From Mycolicibacterium moriokaense (lineage in GTDB: Bacteria; Actinomycetota; Actinomycetes; Mycobacteriales; Mycobacteriaceae): a stretch of DNA of 36,700 bases. Below the pieces are notes generated by a model. It worked only from the letters and a program-made list of their open reading frames with translations, ran no database searches and had not been told where the DNA came from. The translations under genes and the position numbers were made by a program. Shown in pieces: positions 16,393 through 24,278 of the stretch; the stretch's first letter is position 1, and each line of letters starts with the position of its first letter. The stretch covers positions 1 through 36,700 of the forward strand of contig NZ_QJJU01000041.1 of the NCBI RefSeq assembly GCF_003201655.1. Reading direction: 5' to 3'.

Positions 16393-16621
16393 AGCGGACG
16401 ATCCTTCGGTTAGGGCGATGTGATTTGGAAGTAGTTCCCGCCTCCGGTTTCAAACAAACTGCCGAAGCCGCTCGCGACTCAGGGAGTCAGCTCACGGCCT
16501 CCGGCCGAACCGGGGCCGAACACGCGTCGGGTGCTCGGCGTCGTAAACCGCTCGTTCGGCTGTCGTGGGCCCGGCGTCGAGCAGACCGCCGCGGCGTCTC
16601 ACGGACCGGCAGATCTCCCGG

Positions 16622-17383
16622 TCAGTGCTTGCGCGAACCGTTTCCGGTCGTTTTGCCGGCCGTGCCGGAAGCAGTGCCTGTCGACGACGTCGATGCCTTC
16701 GATGGCGCAGTGGAACTGCTCGAACCGCTGGTATTTGTCGACCCGACCGTGCTGGGAGAGCTCGTTCCGTTAGTCGACGCAGCCGACCCTGTCATTCCCG
16801 TCGAGCTGCTCGACGCTGTCGGAGTGAGCCCGCTCGTCGTCGCGGGAGAAAGCGCCGGGGTCCCCGTGCCACCAGAAGTAGGGGCGCCGGAAGCCGGCGA
16901 GCCTGCGGCTGGAGCGGTCGCTGTTAATCCGTCCGCCATCGACGGGCTTGCCGTTGCGGGAGCGACAGCTTTGGTCGCTGGGACCGGATCCGCGGTCGCC
17001 GTTGTTGTCGCAGGATTGACGGCAGCTGTCGTCGCCACCACCGGATTCGACGCCGCCAACGGCGTCGTCGCGTTCATCGCAACCGGTGAAATCGCGGCAG
17101 TCAGCTGGACCGGTGCCGGGGTCTGTGGGTGGGTCGCAGTCCACTGCTGGATCACGTCGGCCGCGGGCTTGCGCGTCCAGTCCGTTCTCAGCACCCCGAA
17201 GGTGTCCTCGGGATTGGGACTACCCGTCAGTCGGTCACGGGTTGTACAGATGAATGATGGTCCCGCATAGGGGATTTGGCTCCAACTATTCAGGAAATCC
17301 TGAATGAATGAAGCCTGCATGGTCTCGTTGCCGCCCCCCGACGTCGGTTCGCCGTACTCGCCGGGTGGCCGCCATTCTTTGTG
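16622..17383 (-). pseudogene. C-terminal fragment of a cellulase-fold glycoside hydrolase with a Ser/Thr/Ala tail
   Basis: The fragment begins after a TAA near 17384 with GEYGEPTSGGGNET, which carries the Glu expected as nucleophile in GH39/PslG-like glycosidases. SFIQDFLNSWSQIPYAGPSF and DTFGVLRTDWTRKPAADVI then give the last strand and helix of the barrel. A low-complexity tail of about 150 residues follows, rich in Ala, Ser, Thr and Pro, as in exported mycobacterial proteins. The N-terminal barrel, with the acid/base Glu, and any signal peptide are missing. An internal ATG at 17320 could still start a protein, but not an enzyme. I treat it as a truncated gene. Confidence 0.65.
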
Positions 17384-17751
17384 TTACCTGGCCAGCAAGC
17401 AAATTCCCCGTTCACGCCTGTGCCCGTCGAAGCGCTGATGCGCGAAGGCACATCGCCACCACCGACACCACCGTCGCCCTTCCTTCCTCCGAGGCCGTTC
17501 GGTACCAGAGTCTCGCCGCATGCCGGTCGGTCGAGGATTGGCGGCGCTCCCATCCGGAACAACTTGACCGTATGGCGAAATGCCGGCCTCCGCACCGCCA
17601 AGTAGTTGCGGCAGTATTCAGCTGAGGTGCTCCAGAAAGACGTGAGAGCGCCGAACACAATCCGGAAAGACATTGCAGTGCCCGGCAGGGGGAGTTCACG
17701 ATCGGCGGAATCGCAACGTGGGTCGCGGCGGGTTCGGCTAGCATCCGTCGC
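17384..17751. other. Stretch without a supported gene
   Basis: Open frames here are not related to the glycosidase fragment and carry no known domain. The promoter of the plus-strand gene at 17752 should lie near its end, but no clear motif was found. Confidence 0.4.
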
Positions 17752-18210
17752 GTGACATCGGGTTCACCTGCCGTGGAGTTGCTGGCCGGCCATGCGCCCA
17801 TCGCGTTGCCGCCGCCGGCATCACCGGTCAACTATCGCCGCGTCCTGCGCGCGGTGCAGGCGACCGTCGACCCGTCGGCCGGCGCGCTCGTCGTCACGAG
17901 TGCGGCGCCGGTGCGGATCACGCTTTTCGCGGACGTGTCGGTGCTCGCCGAGTACGAGTACCGCGAGCCCTCGCTCGATCAGGACGATCGGATCAGGTGG
18001 TTTGGGCACGATGCCGCCAACCGCGGCAACAGCAAGATCATGCTGGACATCCCCGTCGCGGTGGCCGACCCGACGGGCATTGAGGTGTACGGGGCCGTCG
18101 TCGTGGGGAACCGGTTGTTCGGAATCGATCCGGCCGCCACGCTGCAGCCCGACGCGCCGGCGGGTGCGGTGATCGTGCGCGAGTACGAACCACACCCGCA
18201 GCCACGCTGA
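17752..18210 (+). CDS. Hypothetical beta-rich protein, partner of the PI-PLC-like gene
   Basis: The 152-residue protein starts at a GTG. Its pattern of short hydrophobic strands (GALVVTSAAPVRITLF, SVLAEYEYREPS, IMLDIPVAVADPTGIEVYGA) points to a beta-sandwich. No signal peptide or membrane helix is seen and no family is recognised. It ends 19 bases before the start of the PI-PLC-like gene on the same strand, so the two are probably cotranscribed. The link may be functional, for example in binding the lipase or its substrate. Confidence 0.7.
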   Translation: MTSGSPAVELLAGHAPIALPPPASPVNYRRVLRAVQATVDPSAGALVVTSAAPVRITLFADVSVLAEYEYREPSLDQDDRIRWFGHDAANRGNSKIMLDIPVAVADPTGIEVYGAVVVGNRLFGIDPAATLQPDAPAGAVIVREYEPHPQPR

Positions 18211-18229
18211 TTACTCAGGGAGGCGGTGG

Positions 18230-19183
18230 ATGACCAGGTCGGTCAGGCGGCGAACTGTGCTTGGTGCCGCAGTGTTGGCTCCGGCCGCGATGCTGGCTCC
18301 AGCGGTCCTAGCGCGCGGCGATGAAGCACCGATCGACCTGTCGCGCTGGATGGCGGGACTGGCCGACGATGCGCCGTTGAGCGCCATCACCATTCCGGGC
18401 ACGCACGACTCCGGGGCGCGCTTCGGTGGTGCGGCGCCGGTGGTCGACTTTGTGACCGCGCTGTGGGTGCAGGCCCAGAACTGGACCGTCACCCAGCAGC
18501 TCAACGCCGGGGTGCGGTTCCTGGACGTGCGCGCCCACGCCGAACCGGACGGCACGCTGCGCATCCACCACATGTTCGTCGACGAGCAGCTCTCGTTGAC
18601 CGACGTGCTGCGCGAGTGCGTCGCGTTCCTGGCTGCCAACCCGACCGAGGCGTTGCTGATGCGCGTGCAGCAGGAGGCGTCCAAGATGCCCGAGCCACAG
18701 TTCGTGGCGGCATTCGATCGGCACGTCGGCGAGGCCGCTGCGGGTGACCGGCTCTACCGCGACCCGACGATCCCGCGGCTGCGAGCGGTTCGGGGCGCAA
18801 TCGTGCTGATGCCCAACAACTTGCCCAGCCTGGGTGGCATCAGCTGGAGCAGCCCGCAGGTGTCCATCGAGGACGACTGGGACATGGGGTACCTCACGCC
18901 GGCGCAGGCAGTCGAACACAAATGGCACTCCGTGATCATGTCGCTGGACGCGGCCGCCACGACCACCGACAAGATCACGATCAGCTTCGTGTCGGCCAAC
19001 GGCGCCGTGGTGCCGCCGCGGTTTCTCACCGACATCCTGAATCCTCGATTGCAGCAGGAGGCAACACGCCGCCAAGGCGCCGCAGAAGCGGGCCGTAGCC
19101 TGGGTGTCGTACTCGTCGACTTCGTCGACGGAGCAACCACCGCGGTGCAACAGCTGGTGTCGTGCAACCGCTTCGCTCGCTAG
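18230..19183 (+). CDS. Secreted PI-PLC-like phosphodiesterase (Tat signal)
   Basis: The 317-residue protein starts behind GGGAGG. Its N-terminus carries a twin-arginine type signal (SVRRRTVLG followed by an Ala-rich hydrophobic stretch ending near ARGDE, about residue 30), so export is expected. The PI-PLC X-domain motifs are in place: PGTHDSG (His59), FLDVRAH (Asp99, Arg101) and IHHMF (His113 or His114), which form the general base and acid pair. In bacteria this family cleaves phosphatidylinositol or its glycans without calcium; phosphatidylinositol is abundant in mycobacteria and in the host. The C-terminal part is complete (VVLVDFVDGATTAV). The gene looks intact and sits behind a small partner gene. 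Confidence 0.88.
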   Translation: MTRSVRRRTVLGAAVLAPAAMLAPAVLARGDEAPIDLSRWMAGLADDAPLSAITIPGTHDSGARFGGAAPVVDFVTALWVQAQNWTVTQQLNAGVRFLDVRAHAEPDGTLRIHHMFVDEQLSLTDVLRECVAFLAANPTEALLMRVQQEASKMPEPQFVAAFDRHVGEAAAGDRLYRDPTIPRLRAVRGAIVLMPNNLPSLGGISWSSPQVSIEDDWDMGYLTPAQAVEHKWHSVIMSLDAAATTTDKITISFVSANGAVVPPRFLTDILNPRLQQEATRRQGAAEAGRSLGVVLVDFVDGATTAVQQLVSCNRFAR

Positions 19184-19522
19184 CCTCCATGCCTTCGCCG
19201 ATATCGTCGCGTTACGACGACCGAAGCTCGTCATTTTCGCTACTTGATTGCGCCACAGGTGTTTCCGCGTTGTCAGTTTCGCCGCTTGCGGGCTTTCAAC
19301 CGTCACCCTAGGCAGTCGGGTTCCGCAGGCTGGGCACCACCGCGCCCTTGTTCCGAGGATGGCTTCGATCGATCAGAGTTCGTCACGGTGATGCGCGCTT
19401 GCCTGGCGGGCCAAATGGACGCGGGTGGTGTCGACGATGAACGTTGCCCGCTCGACGGGTGCGCTCCCGTAGCCTTCGGCGGCGGCTGTGGTGTGCGCGA
19501 GGACGTCCCTTCTCTGGACTGG
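19184..19522. other. Intergenic stretch with a decayed coding trace
   Basis: Between two convergent genes the minus strand shows a coding-like segment of about 45 codons (near 19380-19510) with DVLAHTTAAAEGYGSAP and ATFIVDTTRVHLARQAS before a TGA. It begins just after the RES toxin stop, has no start of its own and matches nothing I recognise. The rest has no supported feature. Confidence 0.35.
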
Positions 19523-20155
19523 TCACAGGATCTGGTAGCCGATCTCGGCGGCTGCCGCTTGCGCGATCGACCATACGAGTGGGTGTGCCAGGGGGCGCGA
19601 GAACGACGGCATCGTGGGTATTGAGTCCGCGGCGGTGTTCCACAGCACAATGTTCGGCCGCCCGGTCATAGTCGACGGGATGTAGAGGCCGTCGAGTTCG
19701 GGCCAGCTCGTGTAGATGGCGCGGGCCCACCGTCGGCATATGGATCGGGGTGCGGCCAGCAATGCAGCTGACGCGGTGTTGCGTAGTAGCCACGTGCCCG
19801 ACATGTCGAGAAGTCGCAGTCTGCGTTGGGGTTGCCACGCGGTGACGGTCGGAGCGCCGGCGCGGGTGTCGATCACGCGCGTTGTCGGGTAGACCTCGGC
19901 GAGGCTGGTTGCGACGTCGGCCGCGGCGTAGAGGACGCCCTCAGACAGGGAGATGGGCTGAAGGCCCGGGTGTGGGTCCCAGCGCATCGACGGCAGCGGC
20001 CCGGAGGTGCGCAGGGTGTTCCAGGGCAGCACGTGCTCGCCTTCGGTGCGGTGGACCCGCCACAGAGTGGCGCTGTAGTCGGCGATGTCGTGCGCTTCGC
20101 TGATGAGCTGTTGGGGCGGCGTTCGTGGCGCCTTGGGTTTGGGCCGTGGGCTCAC
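19523..20155 (-). CDS. RES-domain toxin (NAD-degrading type)
   Basis: The 210-residue protein shows the RES domain blocks: LWRVHRTEG with the Arg-x-x-Arg type start, MRWDP, then GVLYAAADVATSLAEVY with the conserved Glu, followed by VIDTR. RES toxins such as MbcT of Mycobacterium tuberculosis degrade NAD+ by phosphorolysis and kill or halt the cell unless bound by the antitoxin. The GTG start at 20155 overlaps the TGA of the antitoxin gene by four bases, so the two are coupled. The C-terminus (AQAAAAEIGYQIL) is present, so the toxin appears complete. Confidence 0.85.
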   Translation of the reverse strand: MSPRPKPKAPRTPPQQLISEAHDIADYSATLWRVHRTEGEHVLPWNTLRTSGPLPSMRWDPHPGLQPISLSEGVLYAAADVATSLAEVYPTTRVIDTRAGAPTVTAWQPQRRLRLLDMSGTWLLRNTASAALLAAPRSICRRWARAIYTSWPELDGLYIPSTMTGRPNIVLWNTAADSIPTMPSFSRPLAHPLVWSIAQAAAAEIGYQIL

Positions 20156-20739
20156 CAGCGCCCGAGATCATTGATGAATCCGGCAACCAACGCGGGGTCG
20201 CCGCCGGCGGCCAGATGCTCGATCGGCGTCCTGTCGTCGAAGTCGGTCTGTGGGGTGTGCATGAACGCATCCAGAACCGTGGGGGTGGTGCCACGTGGTA
20301 TCGCGGGGACGATCAGGTCCAGCCCGGGCAGCAGTTCGTCACCCAGGAACTGCCAGCGAGGGATGCGTCTGCTTCCTTGAAGAGTGAAGGCCCATAAGGC
20401 TTTTCCACTGATGCGCCGCGATACGCGGGACCGGTCCACGCGCAGGATCGCGGCGGCTTCTTTGATGCTGACCGATCCTGAGACCGCGCTGGTGAGTTGC
20501 TGCAACGCAATGCGCGCGCGGGCCTGACGTTCGTTGTCCGCCGACCATGCATCGATCACCGCTGCTGCACGGGGTTCGGCGTGCGTCCGCAGGAAGTCCA
20601 CTTCCGTCGCCGACAGGGTGGTCGCCAGAGGGATGGCGGCAAATGCGGAGTCCAGCTCGTCGAGGACCTCTTCGACGCTCAGGTCAATCTGGTGCTTAGC
20701 CAGTAGATCGCCCAATGCAAGAGCAGTCGATCCATCCAT
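20152..20739 (-). CDS. Xre/MbcA/ParS-type antitoxin of the RES toxin
   Basis: From ATG 20739 the protein has 195 residues. A helix-turn-helix lies near the middle (SVSIKEAAAILRVDRSRVSRR), and the C-terminal block (PIEHLAAGGDPALVAGFIND) is the MbcA/ParS/Xre toxin-binding domain. The N-terminal 90 residues are helical and longer than in short MbcA proteins. It should block the NAD-binding cleft of the RES toxin and repress the operon. A frame extending 87 bases further upstream lacks a ribosome binding site. The antitoxin-first order with a GTGA overlap is usual for this family. Confidence 0.85.
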   Translation of the reverse strand: MDGSTALALGDLLAKHQIDLSVEEVLDELDSAFAAIPLATTLSATEVDFLRTHAEPRAAAVIDAWSADNERQARARIALQQLTSAVSGSVSIKEAAAILRVDRSRVSRRISGKALWAFTLQGSRRIPRWQFLGDELLPGLDLIVPAIPRGTTPTVLDAFMHTPQTDFDDRTPIEHLAAGGDPALVAGFINDLGRW

Positions 20740-20752
20740 ACAGCACAGATTA

Positions 20753-20770
20753 GCATGCCTATGCGCATGC
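20753..20770. promoter_or_regulatory. Candidate operator of the RES/Xre operon
   Basis: Two copies of the palindrome GCATGC are separated by six bases, giving an inverted-repeat site 14 bases before the antitoxin start. Its place and symmetry suit autorepression by the Xre-type antitoxin. No binding data can be inferred beyond this. Confidence 0.5.
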
Positions 20771-20885
20771 GTGCGCGCCACTTTGTCGGACGCTGCGGAT
20801 GCCCAGTTGTTGCCTGGGCCCGCCACAGCCTCGTAGGGAACTCACATCGGGATTACATCTCAGTCCGCGCGGCCGATTGTCGAGA

Positions 20886-20966
20886 TGCAACGAAGATTGA
20901 CAAGACACGCCTGGCTACTTTGACAAAACTTCGGCGTGTCGCGAGTGCCTGTTAATCTTCGCTGCA
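20886..20966. repeat. 81-nt hairpin repeat, copy 3
   Basis: The outer arms TGCAACGAAGATTGAC and GTTAATCTTCGCTGCA pair with two mismatches, and inner GACACGCC pairs with GGCGTGTC. Length and spacing equal copy 1 exactly (81 nt, 21-nt loop). Bases outside (tcgagatgca left, taagcgctgttca right) also resemble those around the other copies. Confidence 0.85.
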
Positions 20967-21071
20967 TAAGCGCTGTTCAAGAGCGTGCTAGCGCATGAGC
21001 AGGCATCGGCAGTGGGTTGTACTCCCCTCAGCCCTGCCAGCTCGGTGAAAAGTCCTTGCCTCGGGATTCTC

Positions 21072-21191
21072 AGTTTTCGGCATGAAGCCGGATAGAGCTC
21101 ACTCCGCGACGACACGGAATCCCACGCATGTTGCTCCAGGAATCGCCGGTGTAGGCCGGGTGCCTGCAACATCTCGTCGCATCTGCTTAAA
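21072..21191. repeat. 120-bp direct repeat, left copy
   Basis: This segment is about 90% identical to 22104-22224 in the same orientation. Both contain GCCGGATAGAGCTCACTCCG, GGAATCCCACGCATGTTGCT and CGTCGCATCTGCTTAAA. The copies flank the methyltransferase gene. I see no inverted ends and no open frame of its own. Confidence 0.85.
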
Positions 21192-21396
21192 TCCGGCCGC
21201 CAGCCGTGTATCTAACCTGTCAGATGAGTACAGCTACGAGAGGTCGAAAGCCGCATCCGCAAGCGGCTTGTCCTGCGGGCACAGTCCTATCACCGACGCT
21301 GCAACGATCTTGCCGGCGTCTCGACGAGAAGCCGGCTTGGACGATGGCGTCGGCGTTCTGTTGGCCACTCGCCCCGCTTTCCAAGGAGCTGCAGCC

Positions 21397-21456
21397 GATG
21401 GGCGGGTCAGTCAGATCTACGATGGCACCAGGAAAGTGATGAAGTCTACCGTGGAG
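21397..21456 (+). pseudogene. C-terminal trace of an acyl-CoA dehydrogenase
   Basis: Twenty codons read DGRVSQIYDGTRKVMKSTVE, close to the end of acyl-CoA dehydrogenases, where D-x-R-V-x-x-I-Y-x-G-T-x-x-(V/I)-M-K binds the substrate and flavin. Nothing else of the enzyme (about 370 residues) is recognisable upstream, where the left 120-bp repeat lies instead. The trace runs into the methyltransferase start. It indicates a deletion that removed a fadE-type gene. Confidence 0.4.
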
Positions 21457-21458
21457 TT

Positions 21459-22058
21459 ATGGCATCTCGAAACATGTTGTTCCGTGCGATGTATCGAGTC
21501 GGTTTCGCACCGTGGGATGGCCATCCGCTGGCGAAAAGTCTGCACGACCTGGTCGAAGGCAACGGCTCGCCCGCCCTGCCGGCGGCCACCGCACTCGATA
21601 TCGGGTGCGGTACCGGCGACGCGTCGATCTATTTGGCACAGCAGGGGTGGCAGGTCACCGGTGTGGACTTCGTGCCGAGGGCGCTGGGCAAGGCGCGGGC
21701 CAAGGCGCAAGCCCGCCAGGCCTCGGTCAACTTCGTTCAGGCCGATGTCACCCACCTCAGCTCGGCCCGGGGCGTGGGGACCGGGTTTACGTTGATCGTC
21801 GACAACGGCTGCTTACATAACCTGACTGACAAGGACCGCGATGCGTATGTCCGCGAGGTCACCGCGGTGGCAGCGCCGGACGCGCTGCTGTTGATCGGCG
21901 GGCTTGATCCCGGTGAGCAGTTTGGCGTCCGCGGCATCACTCGGGCCGAAATCGAACGCCGTTTCACTCCCGCGTGGACGCTGCTGTCCGCTGGCGACGC
22001 ACCGGAAATGGCCCGCTTTGGCAAGGGCCACTACTCGCTCTTACAGCCCCGCCAGTAA
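21459..22058 (+). CDS. Class I SAM-dependent methyltransferase, 199 residues
   Basis: The SAM-binding motif I is clear (ALDIGCGTGDASIYLA, residues 45-60), followed by the acidic end of strand 2 (VTGVDFVPRAL) and motif III-like ADVTHL. VDNGCLHNLTDKDRDAYV resembles the thiopurine/tellurite-resistance group of small methyltransferases. The substrate cannot be deduced. GTGGAG precedes the ATG. The gene lies as a single unit between two 120-bp direct repeats and looks intact, in contrast to the dead genes around it. Confidence 0.88.
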   Translation: MASRNMLFRAMYRVGFAPWDGHPLAKSLHDLVEGNGSPALPAATALDIGCGTGDASIYLAQQGWQVTGVDFVPRALGKARAKAQARQASVNFVQADVTHLSSARGVGTGFTLIVDNGCLHNLTDKDRDAYVREVTAVAAPDALLLIGGLDPGEQFGVRGITRAEIERRFTPAWTLLSAGDAPEMARFGKGHYSLLQPRQ

Positions 22059-22103
22059 GCCAGCAGACGCAGGCAGTCGCGGGTGACCTCGATCTCGTAT
22101 CTT

Positions 22104-22224
22104 AGTTTTCGGCATGCAGCCGGATAGAGCTCACTCCGTGACGACACGGAATCCCACGCATGTTGCTCCGGGAATCGCCGGTCGCTGCGGGGTGCCTGCA
22201 ACACTCTCGTCGCATCTGCTTAAA
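22104..22224. repeat. 120-bp direct repeat, right copy
   Basis: Second copy of the segment at 21072-21191, in the same orientation. The two differ mainly around gtgtaggccggg versus gtcgctgcgggg and by one extra base near the end. The copies are 0.9 kb apart and could recombine to delete the methyltransferase. Confidence 0.85.
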
Positions 22225-22324
22225 CGCTCGCCTGAGTGAATGGACCCTCGATGTTTTTCGGCATCGTCGGTGTCCCTTCAGGTCCCGGCGTCGGCTAGGC
22301 AGAGGCGTTGGTTAGAGTTTCGCT

Positions 22325-22692
22325 GTGCGACTTGACGTTTCGGCCCGCCACGGCCTGACGTGGTTAGTGCTGGGAGCGGGCGGCGTGGTGGTGCTGTGGG
22401 CAATTGACATCGCCAGTACGGCTATTACTTCGCCGGGCTGATGACCTTCGTGTGGCTGTGCCTTCTTGTCTGGTGGTTTTCAAAGTGGGCCTCTGGCAGC
22501 GAAGCCGCAGACCTCGCTCTCGCCGCGCGACAGCAACAGGTGGCGTTCCGGGCGGCCGGCCTGAACCGGGTCGATGGCATGTCTGGTGTGGAGTGCGAAC
22601 CCTACGTCGCCGCGGTGTTCCGGGGTCTGGGCTATCAGGTGTCGACGACGGCAGCGACCAGTGACTTCGGTGTCGTGGCTGTGTCAAGGTAA
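22325..22692 (+). pseudogene. Truncated two-TM Mrr-like restriction endonuclease
   Basis: A GTG start (22325) opens a hydrophobic helix (GLTWLVLGAGGVVVLWAI). A frameshift near 22415 then joins YGYYFAGLMTFVWLCLL, a second helix, and a helical linker. VDGMSGVECEPYVAAVF and GLGYQVSTTAATSDFGV are the start of a Mrr-type nuclease domain. The protein ends right at the position of the catalytic Asp and lacks the Q-x-K block, so it cannot cut DNA. Membrane-anchored Mrr-type nucleases exist as intact genes in actinobacteria. Here both a frameshift and a C-terminal deletion are present. Confidence 0.65.
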
Positions 22693-22721
22693 ATCGGCCC
22701 CACAGTGACGTTGACTGGAAT

Positions 22722-22749
22722 CCGCCCGGGGTTAGTTGGCCCCGGGCGG
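22722..22749. terminator. Strong GC hairpin between convergent genes
   Basis: CCGCCCGGGG and CCCCGGGCGG form a perfect 10-bp stem with an 8-nt loop (ttagttgg). There is no T-run, as is usual for mycobacterial intrinsic terminators. It lies just after the nuclease fragment, and the minus-strand stop codon falls in the loop, so it may end transcription from both sides. Confidence 0.6.
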
Positions 22750-23316
22750 GCGGTCCCCTTGCCATTGAAGTTCGGGCCGATGCCCGGGGGCTGCTGGGGT
22801 TGCGCATGGCCGTGGTCGGCGCGAATGATCGACACCCATGACAGGGGGTGAGAACAGCGGCGCGTCGGACCCGCATGACAACACGCCGCGATATTCTCTG
22901 CCTGACGCTGCGGCCGAGCTGCCCAAGCACAAACGGCTATTCGGTAGTGCACGCCGGGGGCAGATCCTGAGCGCCATGATGCTCCCAGCGGTGCTGCTCT
23001 CGCCCCCGGCCGGGTACGGGGTGCAGTAGCGCGACGTCCAACCGACCACGGCGCGCAGCACCACCACCGCGGCAGCGACAACAAGCAACGAGACGGCGGG
23101 GTTATACCGCACCGTCTCGCGCAGCTCGCCGCCTTGTGTCAGATACACCGATCGGGTGCCGCCACACAACGGATCCATCACCCCCAGGTGATACGGCGGC
23201 CCGTGAAGATCCACTGGAGGTAGCCCGAGAACCGCCAACAGCAGTGCAATCAGTAAGCCCGACAACGCAATCCACGTCCACACCGGATGGATATCATGCC
23301 GCCGGACCACCAGCAT
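22732..23316 (-). CDS. DUF2752 membrane protein with a replaced C-terminus
   Basis: The part from about 23316 to 23031 is a DUF2752 protein: two or three hydrophobic helices around the family signature HLGVMDPLCGGTRSVY and RYNPAVSLLVVAAAVVVLRA. After GWTSRY the sequence changes to an Arg/Ser-rich tail of 100 residues that is antisense to a nitroreductase-like fragment, so the natural end was lost and the frame runs on by chance. The start is uncertain; ATG 23316 is a reasonable choice although the frame is open to 23469. The function of DUF2752 is unknown. The product may still insert into the membrane. Confidence 0.55.
   Translation of the reverse strand: MLVVRRHDIHPVWTWIALSGLLIALLLAVLGLPPVDLHGPPYHLGVMDPLCGGTRSVYLTQGGELRETVRYNPAVSLLVVAAAVVVLRAVVGWTSRYCTPYPAGGESSTAGSIMALRICPRRALPNSRLCLGSSAAASGREYRGVLSCGSDAPLFSPPVMGVDHSRRPRPCATPAAPGHRPELQWQGDRPPGAN
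22838..23029 (+). pseudogene. N-terminal fragment, possibly of a deazaflavin-dependent nitroreductase
   Basis: The 63-residue frame starts at an ATG and ends with ILSAMMLPAVLLSPPAGYGV before a stop. The last part resembles the segment that in F420-dependent nitroreductase-like (Ddn family) proteins precedes LTTTGRRTG. The break falls exactly where the DUF2752 coding sequence on the other strand begins, so this is a deletion or insertion junction. No ribosome binding site is obvious. The family match is from one short segment only. Confidence 0.35.
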
Positions 23317-23854
23317 CACTGCATTGGTGCCCCGGTCGTTCCTGGAACGGTCAAGCACCCGCCGAACCTCCCTCCCGCCCACTGGATATCGATGGTAGGC
23401 CGGGCCGCTGGGTTGCCGTTGCCGATCTTCGGGCACGGCCCCCCACACAACGAAGTCGTTTGCTGCCAAGAGCCGGAGCCCGGCGAAGTCGGCTGCCGCG
23501 ACGATCGGTGACGGTGCCGCTCGCTCTGGCCCCGAGCGCGTCTCGAATCCAGAAATGAGGAGTCTTTCGGGCGAGCTCGACGCCGGTCATTTTCGCAGTT
23601 CATCGTGCCTCGCTTCGTCCCTCACTCGACGACCCGATCCGGGGTCGTCAAGGGTCGGGACTGGCGTCCTGCGCGTCGGTGAAATGGCTCACCAGCTACT
23701 TCCACGCGCCTACGCTCACACCGTTCGCCATCTGCTGCCCCATCGTCGTCGCCCGTGGTGAACCAACAACGGTTCTATCTCGTGGCAATATCGGGGTCCC
23801 CGCGGTAATGCCAGGCTGGGTGGGGTGGTTATCGGTACCGGCGGGAGCGCGGGC
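23317..23854. other. Stretch without a supported gene
   Basis: Over 500 bases separate the DUF2752 gene from the sigma fragment. Open frames on both strands have no domain. The region just upstream of 23855, where sigma region 2 should be encoded if the sigma gene were whole, shows no trace of it. Confidence 0.45.
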
Positions 23855-24058
23855 ATGGATGATCCGGATCGGCTGCTGCTCATCGACGCGTTGGCACAGT
23901 TGCCCGGCGACCAGCGCGCCGTGGTTCGTTGCGCCTACTACCAACGCTGGCCAACAGCCCAGATCGCGGCCGACCTCCACATTACGGATGAGACGGTGAA
24001 GGCGAGGCTGCACCAGGCCCTGTGGGTCGTAAAGCTGCAGCTGCGCGAAATGGGGTAA
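23855..24058 (+). CDS. Region-4-only ECF sigma factor fragment (SigL-like)
   Basis: The 67-residue product consists of sigma region 4: LLIDALAQLPGDQRAVV, CAYYQRWPTAQIAADLHI and TDETVKARLHQALWVVKL, which form the helix-turn-helix that reads the -35 element. It is closest in feel to the SigL/SigK group of ECF factors. Region 2 is missing. A ribosome binding site (GGGAG, eight bases before ATG 23855) is present, so it may be translated as a small DNA-binding protein rather than a dead remnant. TAA ends the frame at the natural C-terminus. Confidence 0.55.
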   Translation: MDDPDRLLLIDALAQLPGDQRAVVRCAYYQRWPTAQIAADLHITDETVKARLHQALWVVKLQLREMG

Positions 24059-24278
24059 CCGGGCCAGTCGGTGATCGGGCACCAGAACGCGGTGCGGCCA
24101 GAGTGGACTGCCCGCAAACCCGCCGCTTCTAATACCGAGCTGGCCGTGCAACGAACATCCTCCACCGAACCCAGACCCGTACAGAGTGGGAGAAGGTCAA
24201 ACAGACCAGTAAACGTCGTTCAGCGGTGGTATTTTCCTTGGGTCAATGGCCGAGATGCGGCGCCGGGAAGGAACTGTC

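Noticed and set aside
16425..17270. Plus-strand frame opposite the glycosidase fragment
   Set aside because: It is a Val/Ala/Pro-rich shadow of the low-complexity tail; the minus strand carries the recognisable glycosidase motifs.
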